Of a stretch of 64,000 nt of DNA, positions 24,457 through 32,816 are shown one piece after another (positions within the stretch are counted from its first letter, which is position 1; every line of letters begins with the position of its first letter). The stretch is taken from assembly GCF_036881825.1 (NCBI RefSeq), contig NZ_JBAJMW010000002.1:1-64000 (forward strand), written 5' to 3'. A program made the translations under genes and the position numbers. The notes under the pieces were generated by a model. That model was not told where the DNA came from, did not search any database, and saw only the letters and a program-made list of their open reading frames with translations. The stretch comes from Tersicoccus mangrovi. GTDB taxonomy: Bacteria > Actinomycetota > Actinomycetes > Actinomycetales > Micrococcaceae.

Positions 24457-25437
24457 ATGCAGGAGCTGATGGGGCGCGTCACATCCCTCGATCCCTCGGT
24501 GAGTCAGAGTCTGAAGGTCATCTCCTACTTCGACGCCCTGGTCGCCGGCGGGGTGAATCTGGAGACACTGGTCCGTGGGGCGGCCGCGCTGTCCGGCACC
24601 GTCGCGGGGATGAGTGCTCCCGACGGCACCATCCGTGTCGAATCCTCGGGGCGGCGTCTCACCGATGACCCGGAGCCCGGTCCGGCCGGCACCTGGAACG
24701 GGGTCGACGTCGACGACGCCGCCCGCGTCTGGCTCGAACGCGAGGGCGATGCCCACGTCAACGACTCACTGGTGCTCGAACGCCTCGCCCTGGCCGTCGC
24801 CTCCGTGCGTGCGCGCCGCCTCGTGCTGCCAGACAACGCCCTGGAGACGGTCGTCGACGCGTCCCGCTCGGTCGCCGACCGGGCCGCCGCTGCGACGCGA
24901 CTGCGCCTGGGTACGTCCACGCAGGTCCGCGCGGTCGCCGTCGCACCGGATGTGCAGGCGCCCGGCCCGTCAGCCCTGATCGCTACTGCCTACGGCGTCG
25001 TACGGGTGTGGATCGGCACGGCCCGTACGGAGATCCGCGGCGGCGGGCTGGGTCGGCTCGGTACCGGCATCGACCTGGCCACGTCGTGGAGGACCGCACT
25101 GGCCGCCTACCGGCTCACCGACGCTCAGACGCCTGTGATCGATGCTGAGTCGCTCGGCGCGCTGCTCGACGCGGTCCTCGCCGTGGAGGCCCGGGCCGGG
25201 GAGTTGCCCGATGTGCGGTCGCTGGCCGCGCTGGACCCGCACACCCGGTCCGTGCTCGCCATGCTCGCCCACGCCGAGAGCGTACGTTCCGCCGCCGCGA
25301 GCCTGGGCATGCATCATTCCACCCTGCAGTCGCGGCACGAGGCGTTCAGCCGGGACCTCGGCTACGACCCGCGGACCGCCGTCGGCCGGGCCCGCTTCCA
25401 GGTGGCCTCGATGCTGCTCCAGCTCTCCGCCGGTTAG
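24457..25437 (+). CDS. PucR/CdaR-type transcriptional regulator
   Basis: A 326-residue regulator. The C-terminal 60 residues (SVRSAAASLGMHHSTLQSRHEAF, written in part) form the HTH_30 helix-turn-helix of PucR-type activators; the N-terminal part has no PucR domain and looks like a sensory GAF-like region. ATG at 24457 has GAAGGAG six bases upstream. Its place behind the esterase, across from the operon head, makes it the best candidate for pathway-specific control. Confidence 0.75.
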   Translation: MQELMGRVTSLDPSVSQSLKVISYFDALVAGGVNLETLVRGAAALSGTVAGMSAPDGTIRVESSGRRLTDDPEPGPAGTWNGVDVDDAARVWLEREGDAHVNDSLVLERLALAVASVRARRLVLPDNALETVVDASRSVADRAAAATRLRLGTSTQVRAVAVAPDVQAPGPSALIATAYGVVRVWIGTARTEIRGGGLGRLGTGIDLATSWRTALAAYRLTDAQTPVIDAESLGALLDAVLAVEARAGELPDVRSLAALDPHTRSVLAMLAHAESVRSAAASLGMHHSTLQSRHEAFSRDLGYDPRTAVGRARFQVASMLLQLSAG

Positions 25438-25529
25438 GTCCCACTCCTCGGCACCGACGTGGGCGGCCGCTAGGCTGCTCTCACCGGCGAGCTCGGCACC
25501 AGGCCCACCGGACGTCGAAGGGAGACGCG

Positions 25530-26009
25530 ATGACGACCATATCGACCACCACCGACACCCGGCCGCACTCCCCCGGGCGCACTGGATTGCGCGCCGTCGG
25601 CTTCGCGATCGGCATCGTCTGGGCGTGGCTCTTCGGCGCGGCGGTGACCATACCACTGGCCCTCCCTTCGGGGGTGCTGGTCTCGCCGTACGAGACCGTC
25701 CCCACCGGTCAGCCGCAGAACGGCGTCGTGATCCTGGTTTTCCTGCTCGCCGTCGTGCTGGCCCTGGGCATGGCTGCGCTCATCCGGTATCGGCCGGCCC
25801 TCCTCGGTGGTGTCGCGCTCGGTCTGGCCGCCTTCCTCGTCGTCGGGTGGGCGATCGGGCCGTGGTTCGGCGTCGGGCCGAGCCTGGCTCTGGTCAATCC
25901 CGTCGGCTACACGAGCACGATCGCGCGCGACCCGGCCGTCGTCGCCGTCTTCGCGCTCGTCATCGGGCTGGCCGTGATGCGTGGACGCCGCGGCCGAGAC
26001 CGCGCCTGA
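25530..26009 (+). CDS. small integral membrane protein, unknown
   Basis: A 159-residue protein with four likely membrane helices (starting around residues 23, 67, 89 and 134) and a basic C-terminus (RGRRGRDRA). ATG at 25530 has GAAGGGAG six bases before. It resembles many uncharacterised actinobacterial membrane proteins; no function can be given. It converges with the esterase gene at 26035. Confidence 0.65.
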   Translation: MTTISTTTDTRPHSPGRTGLRAVGFAIGIVWAWLFGAAVTIPLALPSGVLVSPYETVPTGQPQNGVVILVFLLAVVLALGMAALIRYRPALLGGVALGLAAFLVVGWAIGPWFGVGPSLALVNPVGYTSTIARDPAVVAVFALVIGLAVMRGRRGRDRA

Positions 26010-26034
26010 GCGCTGCTGACCAACCGCCGTCCGC

Positions 26035-26901
26035 TCACTCCGCCCGCAGCCCGAAGAACCGCGCGATCTCGTCCACCGTGCGGATCCTTCGCGACGTGCG
26101 TCCGAGGATGCGCACCGCGGGCTTGTCACCGGGCATCACGTGACCGCCGCCGTGAACGGTGAACATCCGGACCGGCGGCAGACCGGGCGTCGCGTGGTCG
26201 GTCCGCTCCACGCGCGTGCGGTCCGCTCGCTCCCCCGGCACCTCGATGACGGTCGGGCCGGCGGCGTGGCCGTTGCGGCGCGCCCAGTAGGCGGCCGTGT
26301 CGGGTGCCGAGAGGCCCCGCCCGCGCGGCCGGAACCCGAACAGGCTCGCTGTTCCGCCCGCGTACGGCACGTTGGGGTCCCTGGTCCCGTGGATCATGAG
26401 CACCGGCAGCGGAACCTGCCGGTCGACGGTGGGCGCGAAGTGCTCAGGCACCGGCTGGGTCGCCCCGAAGAGGGCGATGCCGGCGAGCAGCTCGGGTACC
26501 TCGTGCGCGAGCCGGATCGCCAGCTGGCCGCCGTTCGAGTAGCCCACCGCGTACACGCGTGACCGGTCGATGCCGTGGGCACGCGCCAGCTCGTCGATCA
26601 GCGCGCGGACGAAAGCGACGTCGTCGTAGCCTTCCCGCCGGGCGGCGAAGTCGGAGGCGGCCCGAGCGTCGTTCCAGTGCTTGCGGTAGCCCTGCGGGTA
26701 GGCGACGACGGCACCGTCGAGCGTGGCGAGCGTGTCGAAGCCGGGCCTGGTGAATCCGCGGATGCCGGCGGACGTCTGGTTGGAGCCGTGGAGGACGAGC
26801 ACGAGCGGCGCTCCGGCGGCCTCGGCCGGCGCGGTGAGCAGGAAGGTGCGCTCCTTCCCGTCGACCTCGATGGAGTGGGGCGTGGTGGTCTGCTGGGTCA
26901 C
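26035..26901 (-). CDS. PHB depolymerase-family esterase (LpqC-like)
   Basis: A 288-residue alpha/beta hydrolase. LVLVLHGSNQT is the oxyanion region, VGYSNGGQLA holds the nucleophile Ser, MIHGTRDPNVPY the Asp, and HGGGHVMPG the His; this order is that of the polyhydroxybutyrate depolymerase/feruloyl esterase family. No signal peptide is present, so it is cytosolic, unlike secreted depolymerases. GTG at 26901 has GAGAGGA seven bases upstream. Diverges from ogt. Confidence 0.78.
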   Translation of the reverse strand: MTQQTTTPHSIEVDGKERTFLLTAPAEAAGAPLVLVLHGSNQTSAGIRGFTRPGFDTLATLDGAVVAYPQGYRKHWNDARAASDFAARREGYDDVAFVRALIDELARAHGIDRSRVYAVGYSNGGQLAIRLAHEVPELLAGIALFGATQPVPEHFAPTVDRQVPLPVLMIHGTRDPNVPYAGGTASLFGFRPRGRGLSAPDTAAYWARRNGHAAGPTVIEVPGERADRTRVERTDHATPGLPPVRMFTVHGGGHVMPGDKPAVRILGRTSRRIRTVDEIARFFGLRAE

Positions 26902-26976
26902 GGCGGGTCCTCTCGACGACGCCGCCCTCACACGGCGGCGAGCCACACTCTCGCACGGCTCACGACTGACCGCGGC

Positions 26977-27013
26977 GCCTGTTCCCCCAGGGCGGACACC
27001 GGGCCGAACAGGC
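26977..27013. promoter_or_regulatory. inverted repeat GCCTGTTC...GAACAGGC between divergent genes
   Basis: Perfect 8-base arms at 26977-26984 and 27006-27013 with a 21-base spacer, between the esterase start and ogt. It could be two half-sites of one regulator or a hairpin. Confidence 0.3.
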
Positions 27014-27075
27014 CTCACGTTCCGGGCCCCCGGCGCGTCTACCGGGAAGAATGGGCAACCGGAAGGAGTCCGAGC

Positions 27076-27600
27076 ATGAGCACCGCATCGACCACCACCC
27101 GCCACCACGCGCACGTCCCCACCACCCTCGGTGACCTGCTGATCGTCGCCGAGGACGATGCCGTCGTCGGCATCTACTTCCCCGGCCACACGTACCCGCC
27201 CGCCGCCGTGGGCGAGATGGTCGCCGAGACGGCCGACCCGCTGATCGCGACCATCGCCATCCAGCTGCGCGAGTACCTCGCCGGGGACCGTGTCGCGTTC
27301 GACGTGCCGCTGCGGTCCCGTGGTGACCGGTTCTCCGAGCAGGTCTGGGCGCTCCTGCGGGACATCCCGTACGGCACCACGACGACGTACGGCGCGCTCG
27401 CGGCGGCGCTCGGCAACCGGCAGCTCGTCCAGCGGGTCGGCCAGGCCGTCGGGCACAATCCGCTGAGCATCGTCGTCCCGTGTCATCGGGTGGTCGGCGC
27501 TGACGGCTCGCTCACCGGGTTCGCCGGTGGCCTCGACCGGAAACGCACCCTGCTGGCGCTGGAGGAACCCGCCGACGTGCGGGCGGCGCGCCTATTCTGA
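27076..27600 (+). CDS. ogt: methylated-DNA--protein-cysteine methyltransferase
   Basis: A 174-residue suicide DNA-repair protein that takes methyl groups from O6-methylguanine. The active site is IVVPCHRVVG (Cys near residue 137), the helix-turn-helix with arginine finger region is GTTTTYGALAAALGNRQLVQ, and the C-terminal GFAGGLDRKRTLLALE is typical. ATG at 27076 has GGAAGGAG upstream; longer in-frame text is shadow coding. Length equals that of family members. Confidence 0.92.
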   Translation: MSTASTTTRHHAHVPTTLGDLLIVAEDDAVVGIYFPGHTYPPAAVGEMVAETADPLIATIAIQLREYLAGDRVAFDVPLRSRGDRFSEQVWALLRDIPYGTTTTYGALAAALGNRQLVQRVGQAVGHNPLSIVVPCHRVVGADGSLTGFAGGLDRKRTLLALEEPADVRAARLF

Positions 27601-27736
27601 GCCGACGACACGCTCAGCGCACCGATCTGACGGCCACGGGAACCACCGACCACATCGAGTGGGCCCGGTGTCACGGGTGAAGCGGACCGATCGTCCCATC
27701 CGTCACCTGCGTCCCGTTCGGTGTGGCCGCTGGTCG

Positions 27737-27988
27737 GGCACCATCGTCTTCGGCTGGGTGTTCGCCTCGCACCAGATCGGCGCGGCGGCCGCGGCGTTCG
27801 GCGCCGGCGTGGTCCGCGACGTCTTCGGCACCTACACGTATGCGTGGTGGGGCGGCGCGACGCTGTGCGGCATCGCGGCGGTGCTATCGATCCTGGTGGC
27901 CGGCCACCGCGGCGGGACACGCAGCAGTGGTGGCGGCATCGGCGACGACGCCGGCACCGCCACGGACGCGGCGGCCGGCGCCCACTGA
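27737..27988 (+). pseudogene. 3' remnant of an MFS transporter gene
   Basis: Reading in one frame gives GTIVFGWVFASHQIGAAAAAFG and RDVFGTYTYAWWGGATLCGIAAVLSILVAG, which is the last two membrane helices of an MFS carrier of the oxalate/formate-antiporter or NarK-like sort. No start codon, ribosome binding site or earlier transporter helices lie upstream; the preceding 136 bases after ogt are not similar to a transporter. It is probably a deletion remnant. The bases from 27989 to 28100 hold nothing I can support. Confidence 0.6.
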
Positions 27989-28100
27989 GGCGCGCCCGGC
28001 TGAGGACCCGTCGTCGGCGGCCGCCGGCAGTGCCGCGAGGGGCGGCGGCATGTGCGAGGCCCCTCGATCAGGTGTCGTCATCGGGGTCCTCGCGTGCCCG

Positions 28101-28364
28101 TCACCGATCCGGGTCCACGACCAGCTCCACCTCGACCGTATCGCCGGCCCCGCGGCCGGTCCGCTTCCGCGTCTCGGCGTTGAAGGAGACCAGGTACCGG
28201 CCGCCCATGACACCGATGGTCGTCGGGTAGGTGTAGTCGCCGTCGATCGTCACGATCACCGGCACCCGCTTGCCGCGGTCGAAGCCGAGGACGACGTCTT
28301 CCGGGACGACGATGCCCACGTTGTTGCCGCCGGTCGATTCGAGGACGGTGCGGAAGACGGTCAT
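28101..28364 (-). CDS. DUF1905 protein
   Basis: An 87-residue small beta-barrel protein. FRTVLESTGGNNVGIVVPEDVV and the ending VTIDGDYTYPTTIGVMGGRYLV (in part), then TGRGAGDTVEVELVVD, match DUF1905 family members, whose role is unknown. ATG at 28364 has AGGAG eight bases upstream. It stands alone. Confidence 0.8.
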   Translation of the reverse strand: MTVFRTVLESTGGNNVGIVVPEDVVLGFDRGKRVPVIVTIDGDYTYPTTIGVMGGRYLVSFNAETRKRTGRGAGDTVEVELVVDPDR

Positions 28365-28463
28365 CGGGGGCGCTCCTGGGACGGCGGCGGAGGGATCGAG
28401 GGTCTGTCGCCGACTGTAGGCCGGGCCGTCCCGCAGGGGAAGCACCCCGGTGGGGCGCGCCGC

Positions 28464-30191
28464 TCAGTCGCCGCCGCCGGCCCGCAGCTCGGTGCTGATC
28501 TGGTCCGCGTCGAGCTGGTCGAAGGCCGCGTTCAGCGCCGGGGAGCTGACCGTTCCGGCGGCACGCGCGTCGAGCAGGGCCGCCCGCTGCGCGTCGATGA
28601 TCCGCAGCCGCAGCTCGGTGACCTGCCGTGCGCCGCTCCCACCGCCGGCGTCGTCCTCCTCGGCGGCCACCCGCTCCTTCTCGGCGGCGACCTTGCGCAT
28701 CAGCGTCCGCGCGCGCTCGACGACGTCGGCGTCATAGGCGGAACCGTCCGGCCGGCGCAGCGACGGATTCTCGAGCACCCCGACGGCGGCCCTGCCCATC
28801 GCCTCCGTCAGCAGGCGCTGCTCCTGCGGGTCCACCCCGCCGTCGCCCTGGAGGCCCACCGCCCGCACGACCCTCCCGAGGGTCCCGCCCTGCACGAGCA
28901 GCGAGCCGGCCGCGACGACGAAGGCGATGAGCACGAGCAGCGAGCGCTGCGGCGTCTGTTCGGGCAGCGTCTGCGCGGCCGCGAGCGTCACGGCGCCGCG
29001 CATGCCCGCCCACACGAGCAGGGCGCCCTCGCGCCGACCGAGCGGGGACCTCGCCAGGTAGTCGATGTCGGCCAGCCGATGGCCCATGCGCTGCGTCCAG
29101 GTCGCCACCCGGCGCTGCACGCGCGGGTCCTCGCGGTCCAGGCCGGAGGCGTCGAACCGCTCCTGGGCTCGCGCGAGCCGTTGGCGCGTCTCCACCGGGT
29201 CCGGGGCCTGCCGTCGCACGAGCCACAACAGCGGCAGCACGTACAGGCTGCGGATGAGCAGGGCGAGGACGACGGCCAGCACCCCCATCCCGAGCGCCAG
29301 CCACAACGAGGCGTCCTCGGCGATGACGTCCTCCACCAGGCCGAACAGCTCCAGCCCCATGACGAGGAAGATCCCGCCCTCGAGCAACAACTCGACCGTC
29401 GCCCAGTTGGAGCGCTCGGCGATGCGGTCCGCCGCCTTGAGCCAGCGTGCGGATCCCTGACCGGTGACCAGGCCGGCGACGACGGCGGCGACGAGACCGG
29501 AGGCTCCCAACCGCTCGGCCGGGATCGACGCGACGAACGGGGCGATGAAGGAGATGGCCGTGCTGGCCGCCGCGTCACGGGTCGCGGCCCGGACGCGCAG
29601 GTTGAGCAGGCCGACCACGACGCCGATGGCGACCGCCACGAGGACGGCGAACACGAAGTCGCCGGCCACGCCCCACAGGGAGACGGCGCCGCCGGTCGCC
29701 GCGATCGCCGAGCGCAGCAGCACCAGGGCGGACGCGTCGTTGAGCAGGCTCTCCCCCTCGAGCACCGTGACCACCCGGCGGGGCGCGTTGAGGCGCTTGA
29801 CGATGCCGGTCGCGACGGCGTCGGTGGGGCTGACGACTGCGCCGAGCGCGATGCCGAACGCGAGGTCGATCCCGAGGAGTCCGTGGAAGACGAAGCCGAG
29901 CGCCACCGACGTCACGACGACCAGCAGCACCGAGAGACTGCTGATCGAGCCGAAGTCGCGGCGGAAGTCCATGGTCGGCATCGACACGGCGGACGAGTAG
30001 AGCAGGGGCGGCAGGACGCCGGCGAGGATCCACTCCGGCTCGATGCTGAAGGCCGGGACGAACGGCAGGAAGCTGACGCCGACGCCGACGGCGACGAGCA
30101 CCAGGGGCGCGGCGACGCCGGTGCGGCGCGCCCAGCCCTGCACCGCGACGATCACCACCACCGCGGCGGCGACCAGGAGGGCGGCGGTCAT
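28464..30191 (-). CDS. Na+/H+ antiporter, CPA1 (NhaP-like) family
   Basis: A 575-residue membrane protein. About 12 helices occupy the first 410 residues; GAVVSPTDAVATGIV and EGESLLNDASALVL carry the ion-binding residues (ND in place of the DD of CPA2), which marks CPA1. The C-terminal 150 residues are cytosolic, charged and partly coiled-coil (KVAAEKERVAAEEDD). It exchanges Na+ or K+ for H+. ATG at 30191. Confidence 0.87.
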   Translation of the reverse strand: MTAALLVAAAVVVIVAVQGWARRTGVAAPLVLVAVGVGVSFLPFVPAFSIEPEWILAGVLPPLLYSSAVSMPTMDFRRDFGSISSLSVLLVVVTSVALGFVFHGLLGIDLAFGIALGAVVSPTDAVATGIVKRLNAPRRVVTVLEGESLLNDASALVLLRSAIAATGGAVSLWGVAGDFVFAVLVAVAIGVVVGLLNLRVRAATRDAAASTAISFIAPFVASIPAERLGASGLVAAVVAGLVTGQGSARWLKAADRIAERSNWATVELLLEGGIFLVMGLELFGLVEDVIAEDASLWLALGMGVLAVVLALLIRSLYVLPLLWLVRRQAPDPVETRQRLARAQERFDASGLDREDPRVQRRVATWTQRMGHRLADIDYLARSPLGRREGALLVWAGMRGAVTLAAAQTLPEQTPQRSLLVLIAFVVAAGSLLVQGGTLGRVVRAVGLQGDGGVDPQEQRLLTEAMGRAAVGVLENPSLRRPDGSAYDADVVERARTLMRKVAAEKERVAAEEDDAGGGSGARQVTELRLRIIDAQRAALLDARAAGTVSSPALNAAFDQLDADQISTELRAGGGD

Positions 30192-30359
30192 GGTGGTCTC
30201 CCGTCGTCGAAGGGCTGGGGTTCCAGCCTACGGAGGTCCGGCGACGGCCCGGTTTCTTGAACAATTCCGGAGTGTGGTGTCGAATCCGAGTGTCACCGTT
30301 CGTCGTCAGGGTGAGAGGTCGCCCGCGAGGGGCGCCCCGCACCGGAGGAGATGAGCGCG

Positions 30360-30725
30360 ATGCAGTACCTGGTTTCCGTGATCGACGACGGTCAGGCGGC
30401 CGCCGCAGGCCGCGCCGACTCCGCCATGCCGGAGGAGATGGCCGCCGTCGACCGGTTCAACGACCGGCTGCAGGCCGAGGGCCACTGGGTGTTCGCCGGA
30501 GGTCTCGCCGCACCCGACACCGCGACCGTCGTCGACACCCGCGGGAAGAAGCCGGTGGTCACCGACGGTCCGTACGTCGAGTCGAAGGAGTACCTCGCCG
30601 GGTTCTGGGTCTGGGAGGTCCCCGATCTGGACGCGGCGCTGAAGCTCGCCGCCGACGCCTCCACCGCCTGCAACCGGAAGATCGAGGTCCGCGCGTTCGA
30701 CGAGCCCAGTGGCGGCAACGGCTGA
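30360..30725 (+). CDS. YCII-related (DGPF-domain) protein
   Basis: A 121-residue ferredoxin-like protein. TDGPYVESKEYLAGFWVWEV is the DGPF/YCII signature. Such proteins are the standard partners of ECF42 sigma factors, and here the sigma gene overlaps its 3' end by 17 bases. GGAGGAG lies nine bases before ATG 30360; an ATG at 30351 sits too close to that site to be used. Confidence 0.85.
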   Translation: MQYLVSVIDDGQAAAAGRADSAMPEEMAAVDRFNDRLQAEGHWVFAGGLAAPDTATVVDTRGKKPVVTDGPYVESKEYLAGFWVWEVPDLDAALKLAADASTACNRKIEVRAFDEPSGGNG

Positions 30726-31961
30726 CGTCGATGCGGCGATCACCCGGGCCCACCATGACGAGTGGGCCCGGGTGGTCGCCACGCTGACCCGGCGGTTCGG
30801 CGACCTCGGCGTGGCCGAGGACGCGACCGCCGACGCCTTCGTCACCGCGGTCGAACGGTGGCCGGCGGACGGGATCCCCCCGAACCCGGGGGCCTGGCTC
30901 ACGGTCACCGCCGGCCGGAAGGCGATCGACCGGATCCGACGGGAGAGCCGGCGCGATGAGAAACACCGGGAGGCCGTGATGCTGACCGACGAGGGCGGGA
31001 CCGGCGCCGGAGGGCCGGCGTCATCGACGACGACCGGCTCCGGCTGATCTTCACCTGCTGCCATCCCGCCCTGGCGATGGAGGCCCGGGTGGCGCTGACC
31101 CTGCGGATGCTCGGCGGCCTGAGCGTCGCCGAGATCGCCCGGGCCTTCCTGGTGCAGGAGAGCACCATGGCGGCGCGGATCACCCGGGCGAAGGCCAAGA
31201 TCGCCGCCGCCCGCATCCCCTACCGGGTGCCGGACGCCGACGACCTCCCGGACCGCGTCACCGGCGTACTCGCCGTGCTCTACCTCGTGTTCAACGAGGG
31301 CTACCTGGCCACCGGTCCCGACACCGATCCGGTGCGGCGGGACCTGACCGCCGAGGCGATCCGGCTCGCCCGGCTGCTCCACGCCCTGCTGCCCGAGGAC
31401 GGGGAGGTGACGGGACTGCTGGCCCTGGTGCTGCTGACCGAGGCGCGCAGCGGCGCCCGGGTCGGGCCCGACGGCACGCTGGTGACCCTCGACGAGCAGG
31501 ACCGCAGTCGATGGGACGCGGACCTGATCGCCGAGGGGCACCGGCTGGTGCGAGAACGCATCGCCGCCTGCCGGGAAACGAGGGCAGCGCCGGGCCGCTA
31601 CCAGCTGCACGCGGCGATCAACGCCGTGCACACGTCCGCCCGGGAGGCCAGCGAGACGGACTGGTCGCAGGTGCTCGCCCTCTACGACCAGCTCGCCCGG
31701 CTGGACCCGTCCCCGGTGGTCGCGCTGAACCGGGCCTTCGCGGTCGCCGAGCTGGACGGTGCCGACGTCGGCCTCGCCCTCGTCGACCGGCTCGCGGACG
31801 CCCTGTCCGGCTACCAGCCGTTCCACGCGACGCGCGCCGACCTGTTGCGCCGGCTGGGCCGGGGCGACGACGCACGGGCGGCCTACGACCGGGCGATCGA
31901 GCTGGCCGGCACCGCGGCGCAGGTCACGACGCTGACCCGGCGCCGGGACGCGCTGAACTGA
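30709..31961 (+). pseudogene. ECF42-type RNA polymerase sigma factor, frameshifted
   Basis: GTG at 30709 opens a frame with the sigma region 2 text (GDLGVAEDATADAFVTAVERWP, in part; TAGRKAIDRIRRE), which stops at 31047. From about 31015 the next frame (codon position shifted by minus one) continues the protein: VIDDDRLRLIFTCCHPALAM, region 4 (LRMLGGLSVAEIARAFLVQE) and the long SnoaL-free C-terminal extension with NEGYLATGP and tetratricopeptide-like helices known from ECF42. One base lost in the G-rich stretch 30995-31015 explains it. Without the shift the product would be about 417 residues. Sequencing error or true loss. Confidence 0.8.
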
Positions 31962-31970
31962 ATCCAGCCG

Positions 31971-32675
31971 TCAGCCGTCGAGGCCGACGCCCGTGACCCG
32001 TTCGAGCGTGGCGATCAGGCGTTCCTGGAACCGTTCGTCGACGACCGTCGGGTGTGGCCGCTGCGTGCGGCGGTGATGCCAGTACCCGCCGGTGGCAGGC
32101 GTGAGGCCGGGCGCGGTGGCCAGCCAGGCCTGGGTCAGATGGCCCTCGGCGAGGTCGTCGGGAGCACCGGCACCGCCCATCCGCGTCGGCACCCAGCCGG
32201 GATCGACGGCGTGGCTGGCGGTCCCGGCCCAGCGGTGCGCGATCGCCGCGCTGAACGTCGTGATCCAGAGCTTGCTGTCGGAATAGGAACCGCCGCCGGA
32301 CTCGAGGCCGCCCAGGTCCGTCGATCCGCCGCGGTGCATGCCGCTGCTGAGGTAGATCAGCCGGGCGGGCCGCTCCATCAGCGCGGTCAGCAGATACGGG
32401 GCGATGACGTTGACGGCGATCACCGCAGGGTGGTGCATCACCCCGGCGTTGTGGACGACGGCGTCGAACGGGCCGTGCTCGCCGGCCGCCCGCGCCACCG
32501 CGACCGACTCGTCCCGGTCAGCGAGGTCGCCGGTCACAGTGCCGGCCCAGTCGCCGGGCGGGAGGCGGTCGGCGTTACGGGCGTGGACGACGACGTCGTG
32601 CCCCTGCTCGGCGAGGTCGGCCGCGGTGTCCAGGCCGAGCCCGGTCGCCGCGCCGGTGACGAGGATGCGCGCCAT
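31971..32675 (-). CDS. short-chain dehydrogenase/reductase
   Basis: A 234-residue SDR with TGAATGLG (about 7-14), NAG in VHNAGVMH, Ser in IYLSSGMH and YxxxK in YSDSKLWI. It lacks a substrate clue. ATG at 32675 has GAGAGGG upstream. It converges with the sigma factor gene (9-base gap) and diverges from the Bcr/CflA exporter. Confidence 0.8.
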   Translation of the reverse strand: MARILVTGAATGLGLDTAADLAEQGHDVVVHARNADRLPPGDWAGTVTGDLADRDESVAVARAAGEHGPFDAVVHNAGVMHHPAVIAVNVIAPYLLTALMERPARLIYLSSGMHRGGSTDLGGLESGGGSYSDSKLWITTFSAAIAHRWAGTASHAVDPGWVPTRMGGAGAPDDLAEGHLTQAWLATAPGLTPATGGYWHHRRTQRPHPTVVDERFQERLIATLERVTGVGLDG

Positions 32676-32816
32676 GGGGTTCCCTCTCTGCGGTCAGATG
32701 GTCTCCCTCCACTCTGACGCACGCCGGGGCCGCCGGCACCGGTTCAGCGGTGCCCTGCCAGTACACCCCTGATCAGGGACTCCCGCACGGCGGCGAACGC
32801 GCGAAGACTGGACACC

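Noticed and set aside
27723..30260. An 845-codon plus-strand frame across the antiporter region
   Set aside because: It is antisense to a well-supported CPA1 antiporter and shows no domain.
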